Numbered from the stretch's first letter, positions 1 through 9,327 are shown. The stretch: 64,000 bases of DNA from Thiobacillus thioparus DSM 505 (GCF_000373385.1 NZ_KB891316.1:1002493-1066492); one strand, 5' to 3'. Program-made: numbers and translations. Notes: a model not told the origin generated them from the sequence alone.

Positions 1-329
1 AACGCGAAATCAACGGCAAAATGGTCGAGACCGACCCCGAAGGCTATCTGGTCAACCTGGAAGACTGGTCCGAGGAACTGGCAGTCGAGCTGGCCAAGGA
101 AGACAAGCTGGAGTTGGGTGAAAACCACTGGAAGATCATCCACTACATGCGTGACTTCTTCGCCCAGAACGGCACCGCTCCCAACTTGCGCTTCCTGCAG
201 AAGGGCCTGAAAGAAGAATTCGGCCCGGAATGGGGCGAGAAGAAATTCCTGTTCGACCTGTTCCCGTTCGGCCCAGCCAAACAGGCTGGCCGCTACGCCG
301 GCACCCCGAAGCCGACCGGCTGCGTTTAA
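1..329 (+). CDS. tusE: TusE/DsrC-family sulfur relay protein, 5' end outside the window
   Basis: The frame is already open at base 3: codons for R-E-I-N-G-K precede the first visible ATG at 21. DsrC-family proteins have such an N-G-K segment near their N-terminus, so the true start lies just left of the window. About 108 residues are visible, ending P-K-P-T-G-C-V. The penultimate Cys, which carries sulfur in TusE and DsrC, is present. The second Cys of true DsrC, eleven residues earlier, is Gly here. By family knowledge this single-Cys pattern fits TusE-like carriers in sulfur relay (for example tRNA thiolation) better than the dissimilatory sulfite reductase partner. A terminator follows directly, so this is the last gene of its transcript. 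Confidence 0.85.
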   Translation, partial: REINGKMVETDPEGYLVNLEDWSEELAVELAKEDKLELGENHWKIIHYMRDFFAQNGTAPNLRFLQKGLKEEFGPEWGEKKFLFDLFPFGPAKQAGRYAGTPKPTGCV

Positions 330-350
330 GTTCTAGTCAGCTCGTCAAAA

Positions 351-374
351 GCCCCGCTCTGCGGGGCTTTTTTT
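351..374 (+). terminator. Rho-independent terminator after the TusE-like gene
   Basis: A GCCCCGC / GCGGGGC stem with a 3-base loop (351-367) is followed by seven T (368-374). It ends the + transcript of the TusE-like gene and also separates it from the convergent gene that stops at 382. Confidence 0.9.
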
Positions 375-381
375 CGGCTGT

Positions 382-729
382 TCAGGGATGGCTGCGGAAC
401 ATGAAGTACACCGCCCCCACCATGCACAGTGCCGCCCACAGGAAATCCCACTTCAATTCCACTTTCATGTACAGCACAGCGAACGGCATGAATACCGCCA
501 GCGCAATCACCTCCTGCATGATCTTCAGCTGCGGCAGACTCATCACGGTGTAGCCGATACGGTTGGCCGGCACTTGCAGCAGATATTCGAACAGGGCGAT
601 GCCCCAACTGGCAAAAGCGGCGATCATCCAGGGCTTGTTGTTCATGTCCTTCAGGTGCGCATACCAGGCGAAGGTCATGAAGACATTGGAAAAGGTGAGC
701 AGGATTAGGGTTTGCAGGGAGGCGGGCAT
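382..729 (-). CDS. DUF486 / DMT-superfamily small membrane protein
   Basis: A 115-residue, four-helix hydrophobic protein. The start M-P-A-S-L-Q at 729 is chosen over the longer frame (774) because the family begins this way, followed by S-N-V-F-M-T-F-A-W-Y. The protein contains the family's conserved N-K-P-W and P-Q-L-K-I-M-Q-E segments. DUF486 proteins resemble half-sized drug/metabolite transporters; the substrate is unknown. The gene is single, convergent with the TusE-like gene and divergent from purE. Confidence 0.8.
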   Translation of the reverse strand: MPASLQTLILLTFSNVFMTFAWYAHLKDMNNKPWMIAAFASWGIALFEYLLQVPANRIGYTVMSLPQLKIMQEVIALAVFMPFAVLYMKVELKWDFLWAALCMVGAVYFMFRSHP

Positions 730-820
730 GATCGACGTCCGGAATCGCACGGCGCCATTGTAGGGAATCCGCACGCCGTCAGGCTGTTAAAATGCGGCCT
801 TTCGCATTGCAAGGGTCAGC

Positions 821-1318
821 ATGATGAACGCGCCTCAGGTGGGTGTGGTGATGGGGTCTTCCAGCGATTGGGAAGTCATGAAACATGCGGCGATGCTGCT
901 GAAGCAATTGGGCATCCACTTCGAAGCCAAGGTGGTGTCCGCGCACCGCACGCCGGACCTGCTGTTCGAGTATGCCGCCAGCGCCGAGGCGCGCGGGCTC
1001 AAGGCCATCATCGCCGGGGCGGGCGGTGCGGCCCATCTGCCTGGCATGATCGCATCCAAGACCATCGTCCCGGTGCTGGGCGTGCCGGTGCCGTCGAAAT
1101 ACCTCAAGGGCATGGATTCGCTGCTGTCCATCGTACAAATGCCGAAAGGCATTCCGGTCGCCACCTTCGCCATCGGCGAGGCGGGCGCGGCCAACGCGGC
1201 GCTGTTTGCCGCCTCGCTGATCGCCCGTTACGACGACGCTCTGGCGACCCGGCTCAACGAATTCCGCCGTAGCCAGTCGGACACGGTGATGGCGATGGAC
1301 CTGCCCGATGTCGAGTAA
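821..1318 (+). CDS. purE: N5-carboxyaminoimidazole ribonucleotide mutase PurE
   Basis: A 165-residue class I PurE, which converts N5-CAIR to CAIR in purine synthesis in the cytosol. It shows the phosphate-binding G-S-S-S-D-W motif near residue 12, S-A-H-R-T-P-D, and the [11 protein letters not shown] loop carrying the catalytic His. Two tandem ATGs (821 and 824) are both possible starts. A TAAAAT -10-like hexamer lies at 788-793 without a convincing -35. The last 11 bases overlap the start of purK, so the two genes are translationally coupled. Confidence 0.97.
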   Translation: MMNAPQVGVVMGSSSDWEVMKHAAMLLKQLGIHFEAKVVSAHRTPDLLFEYAASAEARGLKAIIAGAGGAAHLPGMIASKTIVPVLGVPVPSKYLKGMDSLLSIVQMPKGIPVATFAIGEAGAANAALFAASLIARYDDALATRLNEFRRSQSDTVMAMDLPDVE

Positions 1319-2444
1319 ACCGCTGCCCATCCTGCCCGGCGCGACGCTGGGGATCCTCGGCGGCGGCCAGCTCGGCCGCATGTTCACCATCGCCGCGCGC
1401 ACCATGGGCTACAAGGTCATGGTGCTCGACCCCGATGCTGCCAGCCCCGCTGGTCAGATGGCTGATGTGCACCTACGGGCAGACTATGCCGACCATGAGG
1501 CGTTGAAGCGGCTTGGCGAAGCCTGCGCCGCCGTCACCACTGAATTCGAGAATGTCCCCGCCGCGAGCCTGATCGAACTGGCGAATCATTGCCGGGTATC
1601 GCCCGGCGCCGACGCCGTCGCCATCGTGCAGGACCGCAGCCACGAGAAATCCTGGCTCGCCCAGAACGGCTTCGCCACCGCGCCGTTCGCGCTGGTCTAC
1701 AGCGAGGGGGACCTCGATGCCGGCATGGCCGACGTGGGGGCGCCCGCACTGCTCAAGGTCGCGCGCTTCGGCTACGACGGCAAGGGCCAGGCCCGCGTCA
1801 ACACACGCGAGGAAGCGCGCGCCGCGTTCCGCGAATTCGACGGCCAGCCCTGCGTTCTGGAAGGCTTCGTCAAGCTGGAACGCGAGGTGTCGGTGGTACT
1901 CGCCCGCAGCGATGCCGGCAAATGCGCACTGTTCCCGGTGGCCGAAAACCGCCACGAGAACGGCATTCTCGACGTCTCCATCGTCCCCGCCCGCGTGCCG
2001 GAGAGTCTGGCGCACCAGGCATGCGAGATGGCGCGCGACGTGGCCAACAAGCTCGGCTACGTCGGCGTGATGGCGGTCGAGTTCTTCGTCGCCGACGGCC
2101 GCCTGATGGTCAACGAAATCGCGCCGCGCCCGCACAACTCCGGCCACTACACGCTCGACGCCTGCGTCACCGACCAGTTCGAGCAGCAGGTACGCGCCCT
2201 GTGCGGCCTGCCGCTGGGCGACACCCGACTGCTGTCGCCGGTGGCGATGGTCAACATCCTCGGCGACCGCTGGCAGGACGGCGGGCCGCACTGGAACACG
2301 CTGCTGTCGCATCCCAACATCAAGCTGCATCTGTACGGCAAGCAGACTGCCCGACCGGGCCGCAAAATGGGCCATTTCAACGTACTGGATGCCGATGCGG
2401 GCGCCGCGTTGCAACTGGCCGAACAGATGCGCGATGCGCTGTAG
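1308..2444 (+). CDS. purK: N5-carboxyaminoimidazole ribonucleotide synthase PurK
   Basis: A 378-residue ATP-grasp enzyme making N5-CAIR from AIR, bicarbonate and ATP, the substrate for PurE. The N-terminal [11 protein letters not shown] motif is typical of PurK, and the ATP-grasp region contains [13 protein letters not shown] and [12 protein letters not shown]. Length is normal. It starts inside the end of purE (ATG 1308) and overlaps the next gene by 11 bases, so purE, purK and the DUF192 gene form one operon. Confidence 0.97.
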   Translation: MSSKPLPILPGATLGILGGGQLGRMFTIAARTMGYKVMVLDPDAASPAGQMADVHLRADYADHEALKRLGEACAAVTTEFENVPAASLIELANHCRVSPGADAVAIVQDRSHEKSWLAQNGFATAPFALVYSEGDLDAGMADVGAPALLKVARFGYDGKGQARVNTREEARAAFREFDGQPCVLEGFVKLEREVSVVLARSDAGKCALFPVAENRHENGILDVSIVPARVPESLAHQACEMARDVANKLGYVGVMAVEFFVADGRLMVNEIAPRPHNSGHYTLDACVTDQFEQQVRALCGLPLGDTRLLSPVAMVNILGDRWQDGGPHWNTLLSHPNIKLHLYGKQTARPGRKMGHFNVLDADAGAALQLAEQMRDAL

Positions 2445-2874
2445 CGCGCTCACCTGTCGCCACTTTCGTCGGGCGTTTGCGCTGCTGCTCGCCGGCGGTG
2501 CAGCCGCCGTGGAAGCGGCGCAGCCGACCCTGCACATCGGCCCGCACGCCTTCCAGATCGAAATCGCGGACACGCCGCGCGAGCGTGCGCAGGGCCTGAC
2601 CGGGCGCTCCTACCTGCCCGCCGATAACGGCATGCTGTTCGTATTCGACCGGCCGGGACGCTATTGCTTCTGGATGCGCGACACGCCGCTGCCACTGTCG
2701 ATCGCCTTCATCGACGCGACGGGCCGCATCGCCAGCCTCGCCGACATGCAGCCACGCACCGAGACACGGCACTGCCCGAGCGTCGACGTGCGCTATGCGC
2801 TGGAAGTGTGGCAGGGCGAATTCCAGAAGCGCGGGATCACGCCGCGCATGCGGGTGGACGGCTTGCCGAAATAG
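2434..2874 (+). CDS. DUF192-family exported protein
   Basis: The ATG at 2434 overlaps the purK stop. It is preferred over an upstream in-frame ATG at 2389 because it gives a signal-peptide-like N-terminus (Arg-rich, then A-L-L-L-A-G-G-A-A-A, with cleavage likely near V-E-A-A). The mature part has the DUF192 landmarks R-x-x-G-L-T-G-R near residue 55, N-G-M-L-F-V-F and F-W-M-R-D-T-P-L-P-L-S-I-A-F-I. These are small periplasmic or secreted barrels of unknown biochemical role. It is probably co-transcribed with purEK. Confidence 0.8.
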   Translation: MRCSALTCRHFRRAFALLLAGGAAAVEAAQPTLHIGPHAFQIEIADTPRERAQGLTGRSYLPADNGMLFVFDRPGRYCFWMRDTPLPLSIAFIDATGRIASLADMQPRTETRHCPSVDVRYALEVWQGEFQKRGITPRMRVDGLPK

Positions 2875-2880
2875 GGCGTG

Positions 2881-3915
2881 CTAGGGTGCGATCGACCGCA
2901 CCCGGAGCTCCATCTCGCGGCCCGCGTCGTCGCTACGCAGCACGCGCACCGGCAGGTAGTGGCGATCGATTGCCAGCCAGGCCTCGAAACGGCCGTCGTC
3001 ATCGGCCACCCGCGCAATATGCAGGGTACGCAACGTACCCAGCGCAGTATCCAGCATGTCCTCGCCGCGTACTTCGTAGGTGTAGTCACGCAGTTTCTTT
3101 CCGTTGAACACCTGGTAAGTCAGCCGTTGTCCGTCGGGCGGCGGCGCCGTCAGCGCAAACTGGAAGAACAGACTCAATACATCCTGTACTTCGCCCCGAT
3201 AGGCAAAGTGGCGCGGCGCCCCCTTCTCCGGCATCAGCGTGAGCTGGCCCTGCGTGGAATCAAAACGCGCGCTGCTGTATTTGTCGCCGCGTTGATCCCA
3301 GAACTCCCTGGGCTGCAAACCGCGCGGCGTGATACGGCCGCGGCTGGTCTGCACGAAGCGCCCCCGGTAGAACAGACCGGTCAGGCCGGTCGCCCCCACC
3401 ACGCTGGTCAGCGTGTAGTGCTCCCCGTCGTTCACCCACACCAGGGTCTGTTCGCCCGATGCCAGCCCGTAGCGCACCTCGAACCGCAGGTCGATGCGCG
3501 GCGGCAAGGGGTTCAGAGGGACAGGCGGAGCAACGGCGGGTTCGACAGGTGGCGGAGCCGGAACAGTGGGCGGCGCCGTGAAAGCTGGCGCGGAATCGGC
3601 AACGACGGAAGCGGCGGGCGCTTCAGGTGCGGCCGCCTCGACAGGCGGTTCGGCTGGGGGCGCTCTAGGAAGCGGCGACGGAGGCGGTACAGCCGGCCGG
3701 AGGACTGCCGGTTTTTGCGCAGGCCGGGGGCGAGGGGAAGGCGAAACGGCTGCAGCGACCGGCACAGGGGCCGGAACCAGTTTCACGTCGATCGCCGCCG
3801 GCTCGGGAGGCGCAGACTCGTACGGAAGTCGCCATTCCAGCCCGCCCAGCAGGCCGCCATGCAAGAGCAGCGAGATGGCCAGCGCCCACCACCACAGGCG
3901 AACGCGGCGCCCCAC
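2881..3915 (-). CDS. DUF3108 protein with TonB-like membrane anchor and proline-rich linker
   Basis: The start is taken as GTG 3915, four bases after the stop of the upstream DUF3108 gene. The longer frame reads backwards through that gene and is not plausible. The protein has one N-terminal membrane helix (W-W-W-A-L-A-I-S-L-L-L-H-G-G), then about 110 residues rich in Pro and Ala resembling a TonB-type periplasm-spanning linker, then a C-terminal DUF3108 domain. Function is unknown; family members are envelope proteins. The gene is convergent with the DUF192 gene (stops 7 bases apart). Confidence 0.7.
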   Translation of the reverse strand: MGRRVRLWWWALAISLLLHGGLLGGLEWRLPYESAPPEPAAIDVKLVPAPVPVAAAVSPSPRPRPAQKPAVLRPAVPPPSPLPRAPPAEPPVEAAAPEAPAASVVADSAPAFTAPPTVPAPPPVEPAVAPPVPLNPLPPRIDLRFEVRYGLASGEQTLVWVNDGEHYTLTSVVGATGLTGLFYRGRFVQTSRGRITPRGLQPREFWDQRGDKYSSARFDSTQGQLTLMPEKGAPRHFAYRGEVQDVLSLFFQFALTAPPPDGQRLTYQVFNGKKLRDYTYEVRGEDMLDTALGTLRTLHIARVADDDGRFEAWLAIDRHYLPVRVLRSDDAGREMELRVRSIAP

Positions 3916-3919
3916 CCGC

Positions 3920-4618
3920 TCAGCCTTTGACGCTGGCGCGTACCAGGCGCTGTTCGATCGTGACGCCGTCCTCGCTGACGCGGATTTGCACCGGCAGATT
4001 GTTGCGTGCCGGCGCCACCCACACCGTGACGGCCTTTTCGTCGGGTTTCTGCGTGATGCGTTGATACTGCTGGGTCGCCACCGCGCCCAGTGGCGTCTGG
4101 ATGGACCCGCCATCGCTGCGCATGTAATGGTAGTCGTTGAGATCGCGACCGCTCACGACCTGCAGGATGTAATCGGTTGGCAGGCCGGGCGCGAACATGA
4201 ACTGATAGAGCTGGGACAACTGGTCCTGCGCCCCGTCCTGCAAGCCATCCACCCGCCGCGACTCACCTTTGTACTGGTACGTGATATTGCGCTGCTTCCA
4301 ATCGAGCCGGGCCGTCGCCAGCTTGTTGGGGGCGTCGCTGCGAGCGTGCTGAAACTGCATGGGCCGCAGGCCTTTCGGCGTCACCACCCCCGTGCTTTCC
4401 AGGTGGATATTGCCCGGCCACAGCATTTGGAGCGGGCCGCTGGCGCGGGTTTCGCTGGTCAGTACATAGCGGGTGCCGTTGCGGGTGAAGGTGTCGGTCA
4501 CCTGGCCGAGCTTGATGCCGTTGCGGTAGAGGTCGTACACCACGTTCATCTGGGACGGGCCTGCCGCCTGGGCAGATCCCGCAACCAGCGCGGCAGCGAG
4601 CAGGATGGTCTTGAGCAT
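3920..4618 (-). CDS. DUF3108 exported protein
   Basis: A 232-residue protein with a clear signal peptide (M-L-K-T-I-L-L-A-A-A-L-V-A-G-S-A-Q-A). The ATG at 4618 is preferred on SD spacing (GGAA about 11 bases upstream), though GTG 4624 overlaps the purN stop as GTGA and is also possible. The DUF3108 fold (predicted periplasmic beta-barrel-like) is shared with the next gene, which looks like a paralogue with an added membrane anchor. The order purM-purN-DUF3108-DUF3108 suggests one transcript. Confidence 0.75.
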   Translation of the reverse strand: MLKTILLAAALVAGSAQAAGPSQMNVVYDLYRNGIKLGQVTDTFTRNGTRYVLTSETRASGPLQMLWPGNIHLESTGVVTPKGLRPMQFQHARSDAPNKLATARLDWKQRNITYQYKGESRRVDGLQDGAQDQLSQLYQFMFAPGLPTDYILQVVSGRDLNDYHYMRSDGGSIQTPLGAVATQQYQRITQKPDEKAVTVWVAPARNNLPVQIRVSEDGVTIEQRLVRASVKG

Positions 4619-4620
4619 GG

Positions 4621-5262
4621 TCACGTTCCGGGTGATAACACAGACTGTGACGCCAAATCGTCCTTCAAGTTTACGTGGCCATGAACATTGATCAGCCGGC
4701 CCTCGGCAAACCAGCGGATGGCCTGGGGATAGATGCGATGCTCCTGTGCCAGCACCCGCGCCGCGAGCGTGTCCGGCGTGTCGTCAGCGCGCACCGGCAC
4801 TGCCGCCTGGGCGACAATCGGGCCGTGATCCAGGTCGGCGGTGACGAAATGTACCGTGCAGCCGTGGATTTTCACGCCTTCGGCGAGCGCGCGCTCGTGC
4901 GTCTTCAGCCCCGGAAACATGGGCAGCAGCGACGGATGGATATTCAGCAGTCGGCCCTCGAAACGCGCGATGAAAGCCGGGCTGAGGATGCGCATGTAGC
5001 CGGCCAGCACCACCAGGTCGGGGCGGTGGCACTCGATTTCATCGGCCAGCAAGGCATCGAAGGCCGCACGGTCCGGGTACTGCGTATGATCGAGCGCGAC
5101 GGTGGGGATGCCTTGCGAGCGGGCATATGCCAGCCCTGCCGCCTGTGGCCGGTTGCTGATGACGGCCGCGATGTCGATCGGTAGCTGCGCCTCGATCATT
5201 GCCTGAAAGTTGCTGCCACGCCCGGACAGCAGCACGACGACGCGGATAGGGCGGGCTAACAC
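4621..5262 (-). CDS. purN: Phosphoribosylglycinamide formyltransferase PurN
   Basis: Transfers a formyl group from 10-formyl-THF to GAR in purine synthesis. Motifs seen: L-L-S-G-R-G-S-N-F-Q-A-M near the N-terminus, V-I-S-N-R-P, the catalytic N-I-H-P-S-L-L-P-M-F-P-G-L stretch, H-x-V-T-A-D-L-D-H-G-P-I. The start is GTG 5262 (or TTG 5265), giving 213 residues, the usual PurN length. A longer open frame runs to 5484, but that extension is the inside of an inverted-repeat element. The chosen start codon therefore lies within the left arm of that element. Confidence 0.93.
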   Translation of the reverse strand: MLARPIRVVVLLSGRGSNFQAMIEAQLPIDIAAVISNRPQAAGLAYARSQGIPTVALDHTQYPDRAAFDALLADEIECHRPDLVVLAGYMRILSPAFIARFEGRLLNIHPSLLPMFPGLKTHERALAEGVKIHGCTVHFVTADLDHGPIVAQAAVPVRADDTPDTLAARVLAQEHRIYPQAIRWFAEGRLINVHGHVNLKDDLASQSVLSPGT

Positions 5263-5515
5263 CAATTTCGCACCTGCGACGAGGCCGATTCGGGATGCAG
5301 CCCGCGAAGCGAGACGCGTCGCAGTGCAGCCACTGCAAGCGGCTCGCGACAAAGAGATGCGCCCGAAGCGGCCCTGTCCCTCCGGGTTGCCGCGGGAAAG
5401 CGCGTCTGCGGCGTTGTGGCGCTTGGCAAGGGAATGGCTCTTGCTTGCGCGCCACGCCTTGCATCCATCGCTTTTCCGCGGCAACGCAGGCGTGAAATTG
5501 GTGTTAGCCCGCCCT
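5248..5515. repeat. Noncoding inverted-repeat (MITE-like) element between purM and purN
   Basis: The left arm 5248-5278 (AGGGCGGGCTAACACCAATT...) and the reverse complement of the right arm 5485-5515 match at 29 of 31 positions: 22 bases exact, a 3-base stretch with two changes, then CCTGCG exact. The arms enclose about 206 bp that hold no recognisable gene. The right arm begins 3 bases after the purM stop codon, and the left arm carries the purN start. No target-site duplication is visible. The layout resembles a miniature inverted-repeat transposable element. A second copy was not found in this window. Confidence 0.7.
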
Positions 5516-5518
5516 CAT

Positions 5519-6547
5519 TCACGAATAGATCACCTGCTCCGCGCCGTCCGGGCGCGCGACGATTTCGCCGATCTGCCACACAGTTTCGCCGCTAGCCTGC
5601 AAATGCGCCATCGCGGCAGCGGCGTCAGATGCGGAAACGACCACACACATGCCGATACCGCAGTTGAAGGTGCGCAGCATTTCGGCTGGCTCGACGTTGC
5701 CGGCCTGCTGCAGCCAGTCGAACAGCGGGGGCCGCGTCCAACTTGCCTGATCCAGCTTTGCCGCCACCCCATCCGGCAGGCAGCGCGGCAGGTTGCCGGT
5801 GATGCCGCCGCCGGTGATGTGGGCCATACCCTTGACGTCGAGCTTCGCCATCAGCGCCAGCAGCGGCTTGACGTAGATGCGCGTCGGCGCCATCACGGCG
5901 TCGGCAAACGGGCGGCCATGGAAGTCCGATTTCAAGCCGATGTGGCTGAGGTCGATCAGCTTGCGGATCAGCGAGTAGCCATTGGAATGCGCGCCGCTGG
6001 ACGCGAGCCCCAGCACCACGTCGCCCGGCACGATGGACCGGCCGCCGATGACCTTCGACTTTTCGACCACGCCGACGGCGAAACCGGCAAGGTCGTATTC
6101 GCCTTCCGCATACATGCCGGGCATCTCCGCGGTCTCGCCACCGATCAGCGCGCAGCCGGCCTGCTCGCAGCCGGTCGCAATGCCGGCGATCACCGCCTCG
6201 GCGGTATCGAGCGTGAGCTTGCCACAGGCGAAGTAGTCGAGGAAGAACAGCGGTTCGGCGCCCTGCACCAGGATGTCGTTGACGCTCATCGCGACAAGGT
6301 CGATGCCGACGGTATCGTGGCGGTTGAGTTCAAACGCCAGTTTCAGTTTGGTGCCGACGCCGTCGGTGCCGGAGACCAGCACTGGTTCCTGGTATTTCTT
6401 GGAAATCTCGACCAACGCGCCGAAACCGCCGATGCCGGCCAGGACTTCGGGGCGCATGGTGCGCCTGGCCAGTGGCTTGATGCGCTCGACCAGTGCATCG
6501 CCGGCGTCGATATCGACGCCGGCATCTTTATAGGAAATGGAAGACAC
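5519..6547 (-). CDS. purM: Phosphoribosylformylglycinamidine cyclo-ligase PurM (AIR synthetase)
   Basis: Cyclises FGAM to AIR with ATP. The GTG at 6547 is chosen because the family N-terminus is [12 protein letters not shown] and GGAG sits about 7 bases upstream; this gives 342 residues, the normal size. Motifs seen include [34 protein letters not shown] and [12 protein letters not shown]. It is divergent from the permease gene (41 bases between starts) and precedes purN, as in many proteobacteria. Confidence 0.97.
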   Translation of the reverse strand: MSSISYKDAGVDIDAGDALVERIKPLARRTMRPEVLAGIGGFGALVEISKKYQEPVLVSGTDGVGTKLKLAFELNRHDTVGIDLVAMSVNDILVQGAEPLFFLDYFACGKLTLDTAEAVIAGIATGCEQAGCALIGGETAEMPGMYAEGEYDLAGFAVGVVEKSKVIGGRSIVPGDVVLGLASSGAHSNGYSLIRKLIDLSHIGLKSDFHGRPFADAVMAPTRIYVKPLLALMAKLDVKGMAHITGGGITGNLPRCLPDGVAAKLDQASWTRPPLFDWLQQAGNVEPAEMLRTFNCGIGMCVVVSASDAAAAMAHLQASGETVWQIGEIVARPDGAEQVIYS

Positions 6548-6587
6548 GCCCGGCTCCAGAATCAAAAAGTGCGCTATTTTACCGCCT

Positions 6588-7688
6588 ATGCACACGATCC
6601 GACGCCCGGGCTTCCCCGGTAACACTCCCTGGCTTGCCTTTGCGGTCCTGCTCGTCTCGGGCGGACTGATCTACTTGTTGGGACCCATCCTGACGCCGTT
6701 CCTCGCAGGCGCCTTGCTGGCTTATATCTTCGACCCGCTGGTCGACCGGCTGGAAACACATGGACTGTCGCGCACGACCGGCACGGCGATCGTCATCGTT
6801 CTGGCAGGGCTAGGGGTGTCAGCCCTATTGCTGGTGGCGCTGCCGCTGTTCGAGGGACAATTCGCCGAACTGAGCCAGCGCGTGCCTGCTGCGCTCGACA
6901 TGCTGCGGACCCGCTTCCTGCCGTGGCTGCAGCAGACCTTAGGCATCGGCATCGATTTCAACCTGGCCGCGCTGAAGACCTGGCTCACCGAAAAAGCCAC
7001 CCAGAGCGGGACTTCGTGGCTTCCCTCCCTGCAAACCGGCGCCCTTGCCATCGTCGGCGTGCTGGTTAATCTGCTGCTGATCCCCGTCGTGATGTTTTAT
7101 CTCCTGCGGGACTGGGACGTCATGGTGGCGCGGATCGCGACCCTGGCACCGCGTCGCTGGCTGGGGACCGTCACCCGCGTTGCCTGCGACATGGACACGG
7201 TAGTCGGCGAATTCCTGCGCGGCCAGCTGGCGGTGATGGCGACCCTGTCGCTTTATTACGCCCTTGCGCTGTGGGCGGCGGGGCTCGATTACGCATTGCC
7301 GATCGGCATCCTTACCGGCGTGCTGTCCTTCGTGCCGTTCCTCGGCTTCGGCCTTGGCGTGATCCTGGCGCTGCTGGTGGCCCTGCTGCAATTCACCGAC
7401 TGGACCGGCGTAGCCTGGGTGGCAGGTATCTACCTCGCGGGGCAGGTACTGGAAAGCTATGTCATCACCCCGCGCCTGGTCGGCAAGCGCGTCGGCCTGC
7501 ATCCGGTGGCAGTCATCTTCGCCTTAGCGGCATTCGGCCAGTTGTTCGGCTTCGTCGGCGTGCTGCTGGCAGTACCGCTGGCGGCAATCCTGTTGGTGGC
7601 GCTGCGCGAATTGCGCGGCGTATACGAAGCCAGCGACTTCTATGCCGGCAGCTATAATGCCGGCTCTTTCGATTCCGCTTCGTCCACT
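6588..7688 (+). CDS. AI-2E/PerM-family permease, reading frame open into purC
   Basis: About 367 residues with seven to eight hydrophobic segments, beginning M-H-T-I-R-R-P. Typical PerM/AI-2E features are [17 protein letters not shown] near residue 25, [11 protein letters not shown], and the conserved C-terminal [16 protein letters not shown]. The family natural end (E-A-S-D-F-Y-A-G) is reached near 7645, but no stop codon follows. The frame continues through 12-13 linker residues into the PurC start at 7689. The substrate of this family is mostly unknown. Confidence 0.88.
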
Positions 7689-8570
7689 ATGTCCGCACCC
7701 CTATTCGAATCGCACATCGCGTCGCTGCCGCTGGTCCACCGCGGCAAGGTGCGCGACATCTACGCCGTCGGCGACGACAAGCTGCTGATCGTCACCACCG
7801 ATCGCCTGTCGGCCTTCGACGTGGTGATGCCGATCCCCATTCCCGGCAAGGGTGAGGTGCTGACCAGGGTGTCCGCCTTCTGGTTCGACAAGCTGAAGAC
7901 CATCGTGCCGAGCCAGGCGCTCGATATCGCACCGGAATCGGTCGTGGCGGATTCCGAACGCGATCAGGTCGCCGGGCGCGCCATCGTGGTGAAAAAGCTG
8001 AAGGCCTTGCCGGTCGAAGCGATCGTGCGCGGCTATCTGGCCGGTTCCGGCTGGAAGGAATACCAGGCCGGCCAGTCGGTCTGCGGCATTCCTCTCCCCG
8101 CCGGGCTTGTGCAGGCCAGCCGCCTGCCGGAACCCATCTTCACGCCATCGACCAAGGCGGCGCTCGGCGCGCACGACGAGAACATCGCGTTTGAGCAGAT
8201 GGCCACCCTGATCGGCCAGGATCTGGCCACCCAGGTACGCGACGTCAGCCTTGCCCTGTATAAATCTGCCGCAGAGTATGCGCTCACACACGGGATCATC
8301 ATCGCCGACACCAAATTCGAATTCGGACTGGACGAAGCCGGCAAACTGGTGTGGATCGACGAGGCCCTGACGCCTGATTCGTCGCGCTTCTGGCCGGCCG
8401 ATCAATACCAGCCGGGAAGCAGCCCGCCCAGTTTCGACAAGCAGTTCGTGCGCGACTGGCTGGAAGGCAGCGGCTGGAACAAACAGGCGCCAGGGCCGGC
8501 GCTGCCCGCCGAGATCGTGGCCAAGACCAGTGAGAAATACCGCGAGGTAATGACGCGGCTGCTGGCTTGA
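7689..8570 (+). CDS. purC: SAICAR synthase PurC
   Basis: A 293-residue phosphoribosylaminoimidazole-succinocarboxamide synthase (CAIR + Asp + ATP to SAICAR). It has H-R-G-K-V-R-D-I-Y near residue 17, [28 protein letters not shown] and the C-terminal [12 protein letters not shown]. The internal ATG 7689 is placed from the normal PurC N-terminus. No Shine-Dalgarno-like sequence precedes it. A perfect TATAAT lies at 7653-7658, but without a convincing -35. It may be made from its own ATG, as the tail of the permease, or both. Confidence 0.95.
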   Translation: MSAPLFESHIASLPLVHRGKVRDIYAVGDDKLLIVTTDRLSAFDVVMPIPIPGKGEVLTRVSAFWFDKLKTIVPSQALDIAPESVVADSERDQVAGRAIVVKKLKALPVEAIVRGYLAGSGWKEYQAGQSVCGIPLPAGLVQASRLPEPIFTPSTKAALGAHDENIAFEQMATLIGQDLATQVRDVSLALYKSAAEYALTHGIIIADTKFEFGLDEAGKLVWIDEALTPDSSRFWPADQYQPGSSPPSFDKQFVRDWLEGSGWNKQAPGPALPAEIVAKTSEKYREVMTRLLA

Positions 8571-8577
8571 ACGCCTG

Positions 8578-9327
8578 CTACTTCAGGGTATCGTTCAGAA
8601 ACGACGCAACTGTCTCGACCATTTCGCCCTCGTGGCCGGTGTAAAAATGGTCGGCGTGCGGGATCACCACCTGCTTTGAATGATCAGCCGTCAGGCTGCC
8701 TTTGCGCTTCGCCGCATCCGTCAGCACCGGCGGCAGGTCGTTGTCGCCATACATATCGAGAACCGGCAGTTTCAACCCGGCATAGTCATCCTGCTGCAGC
8801 CCCAGACTCGCCCACGCTTTCACCACGGCATCGGGCTGGCCGCTGAAATAGGCGCGGCTCATTCGCGAGCCCATGCTGTGGGAAACGACAGCCAATTGCG
8901 TGTAGCCTTTCGCCTTGAGGAAATCGACGGCCTGGGCGATGCGCTCGGCGGCCTCCGGGAAGGTCGGGAGATAGGCCGCGCCCTCGGCATCCGCGGCAAG
9001 CACCGGCATCTGGATCGACAGGGTGGCAAAACCGCGATCGGCCAGTTCGGTGCGCAGCGTGCCGACCATGCCCCAGTCGGGATGGATCCCCATGCCATGG
9101 ACGACGATGACCGCCTTGTCGCCTGCGACGGGCGTGAACAACGCAAGAAATTTGTGATGGCCGCGCGGCGTCTGCAAATAGACCGGATCGCCCACCACCA
9201 GTCCAGGCACCACCTCCTCCGCCCATTTTTTCTCACGCGCATAATCGGCCGCTGGTTCGGCAAACACGACGACGGAGAACAAGGCAACCAGACCGCCCAC
9301 CAGCCCCATCCAAATGTTTTGCTTCAT
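8578..9327 (-). CDS. DUF3530-family exported alpha/beta-hydrolase
   Basis: A 249-residue protein with a signal peptide (hydrophobic residues 5-22, cleavage near V-F-A-E). The hydrolase core shows V-I-V-V-H-G-M-G near residue 75, the nucleophile elbow S-H-S-M-G-S-R, a candidate acid in Y-G-D-N-D, and the C-terminal catalytic His in H-A-D-H-F-Y. These match DUF3530 proteins, for which no substrate is established. It is convergent with purC, with only 7 bases between the stops. Confidence 0.8.
   Translation of the reverse strand: MKQNIWMGLVGGLVALFSVVVFAEPAADYAREKKWAEEVVPGLVVGDPVYLQTPRGHHKFLALFTPVAGDKAVIVVHGMGIHPDWGMVGTLRTELADRGFATLSIQMPVLAADAEGAAYLPTFPEAAERIAQAVDFLKAKGYTQLAVVSHSMGSRMSRAYFSGQPDAVVKAWASLGLQQDDYAGLKLPVLDMYGDNDLPPVLTDAAKRKGSLTADHSKQVVIPHADHFYTGHEGEMVETVASFLNDTLK

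Noticed and set aside
5263..5484. N-terminal extension of PurN
   Set aside because: The extra residues come from the inside of the inverted-repeat element and do not resemble PurN; normal length is reached from 5262.
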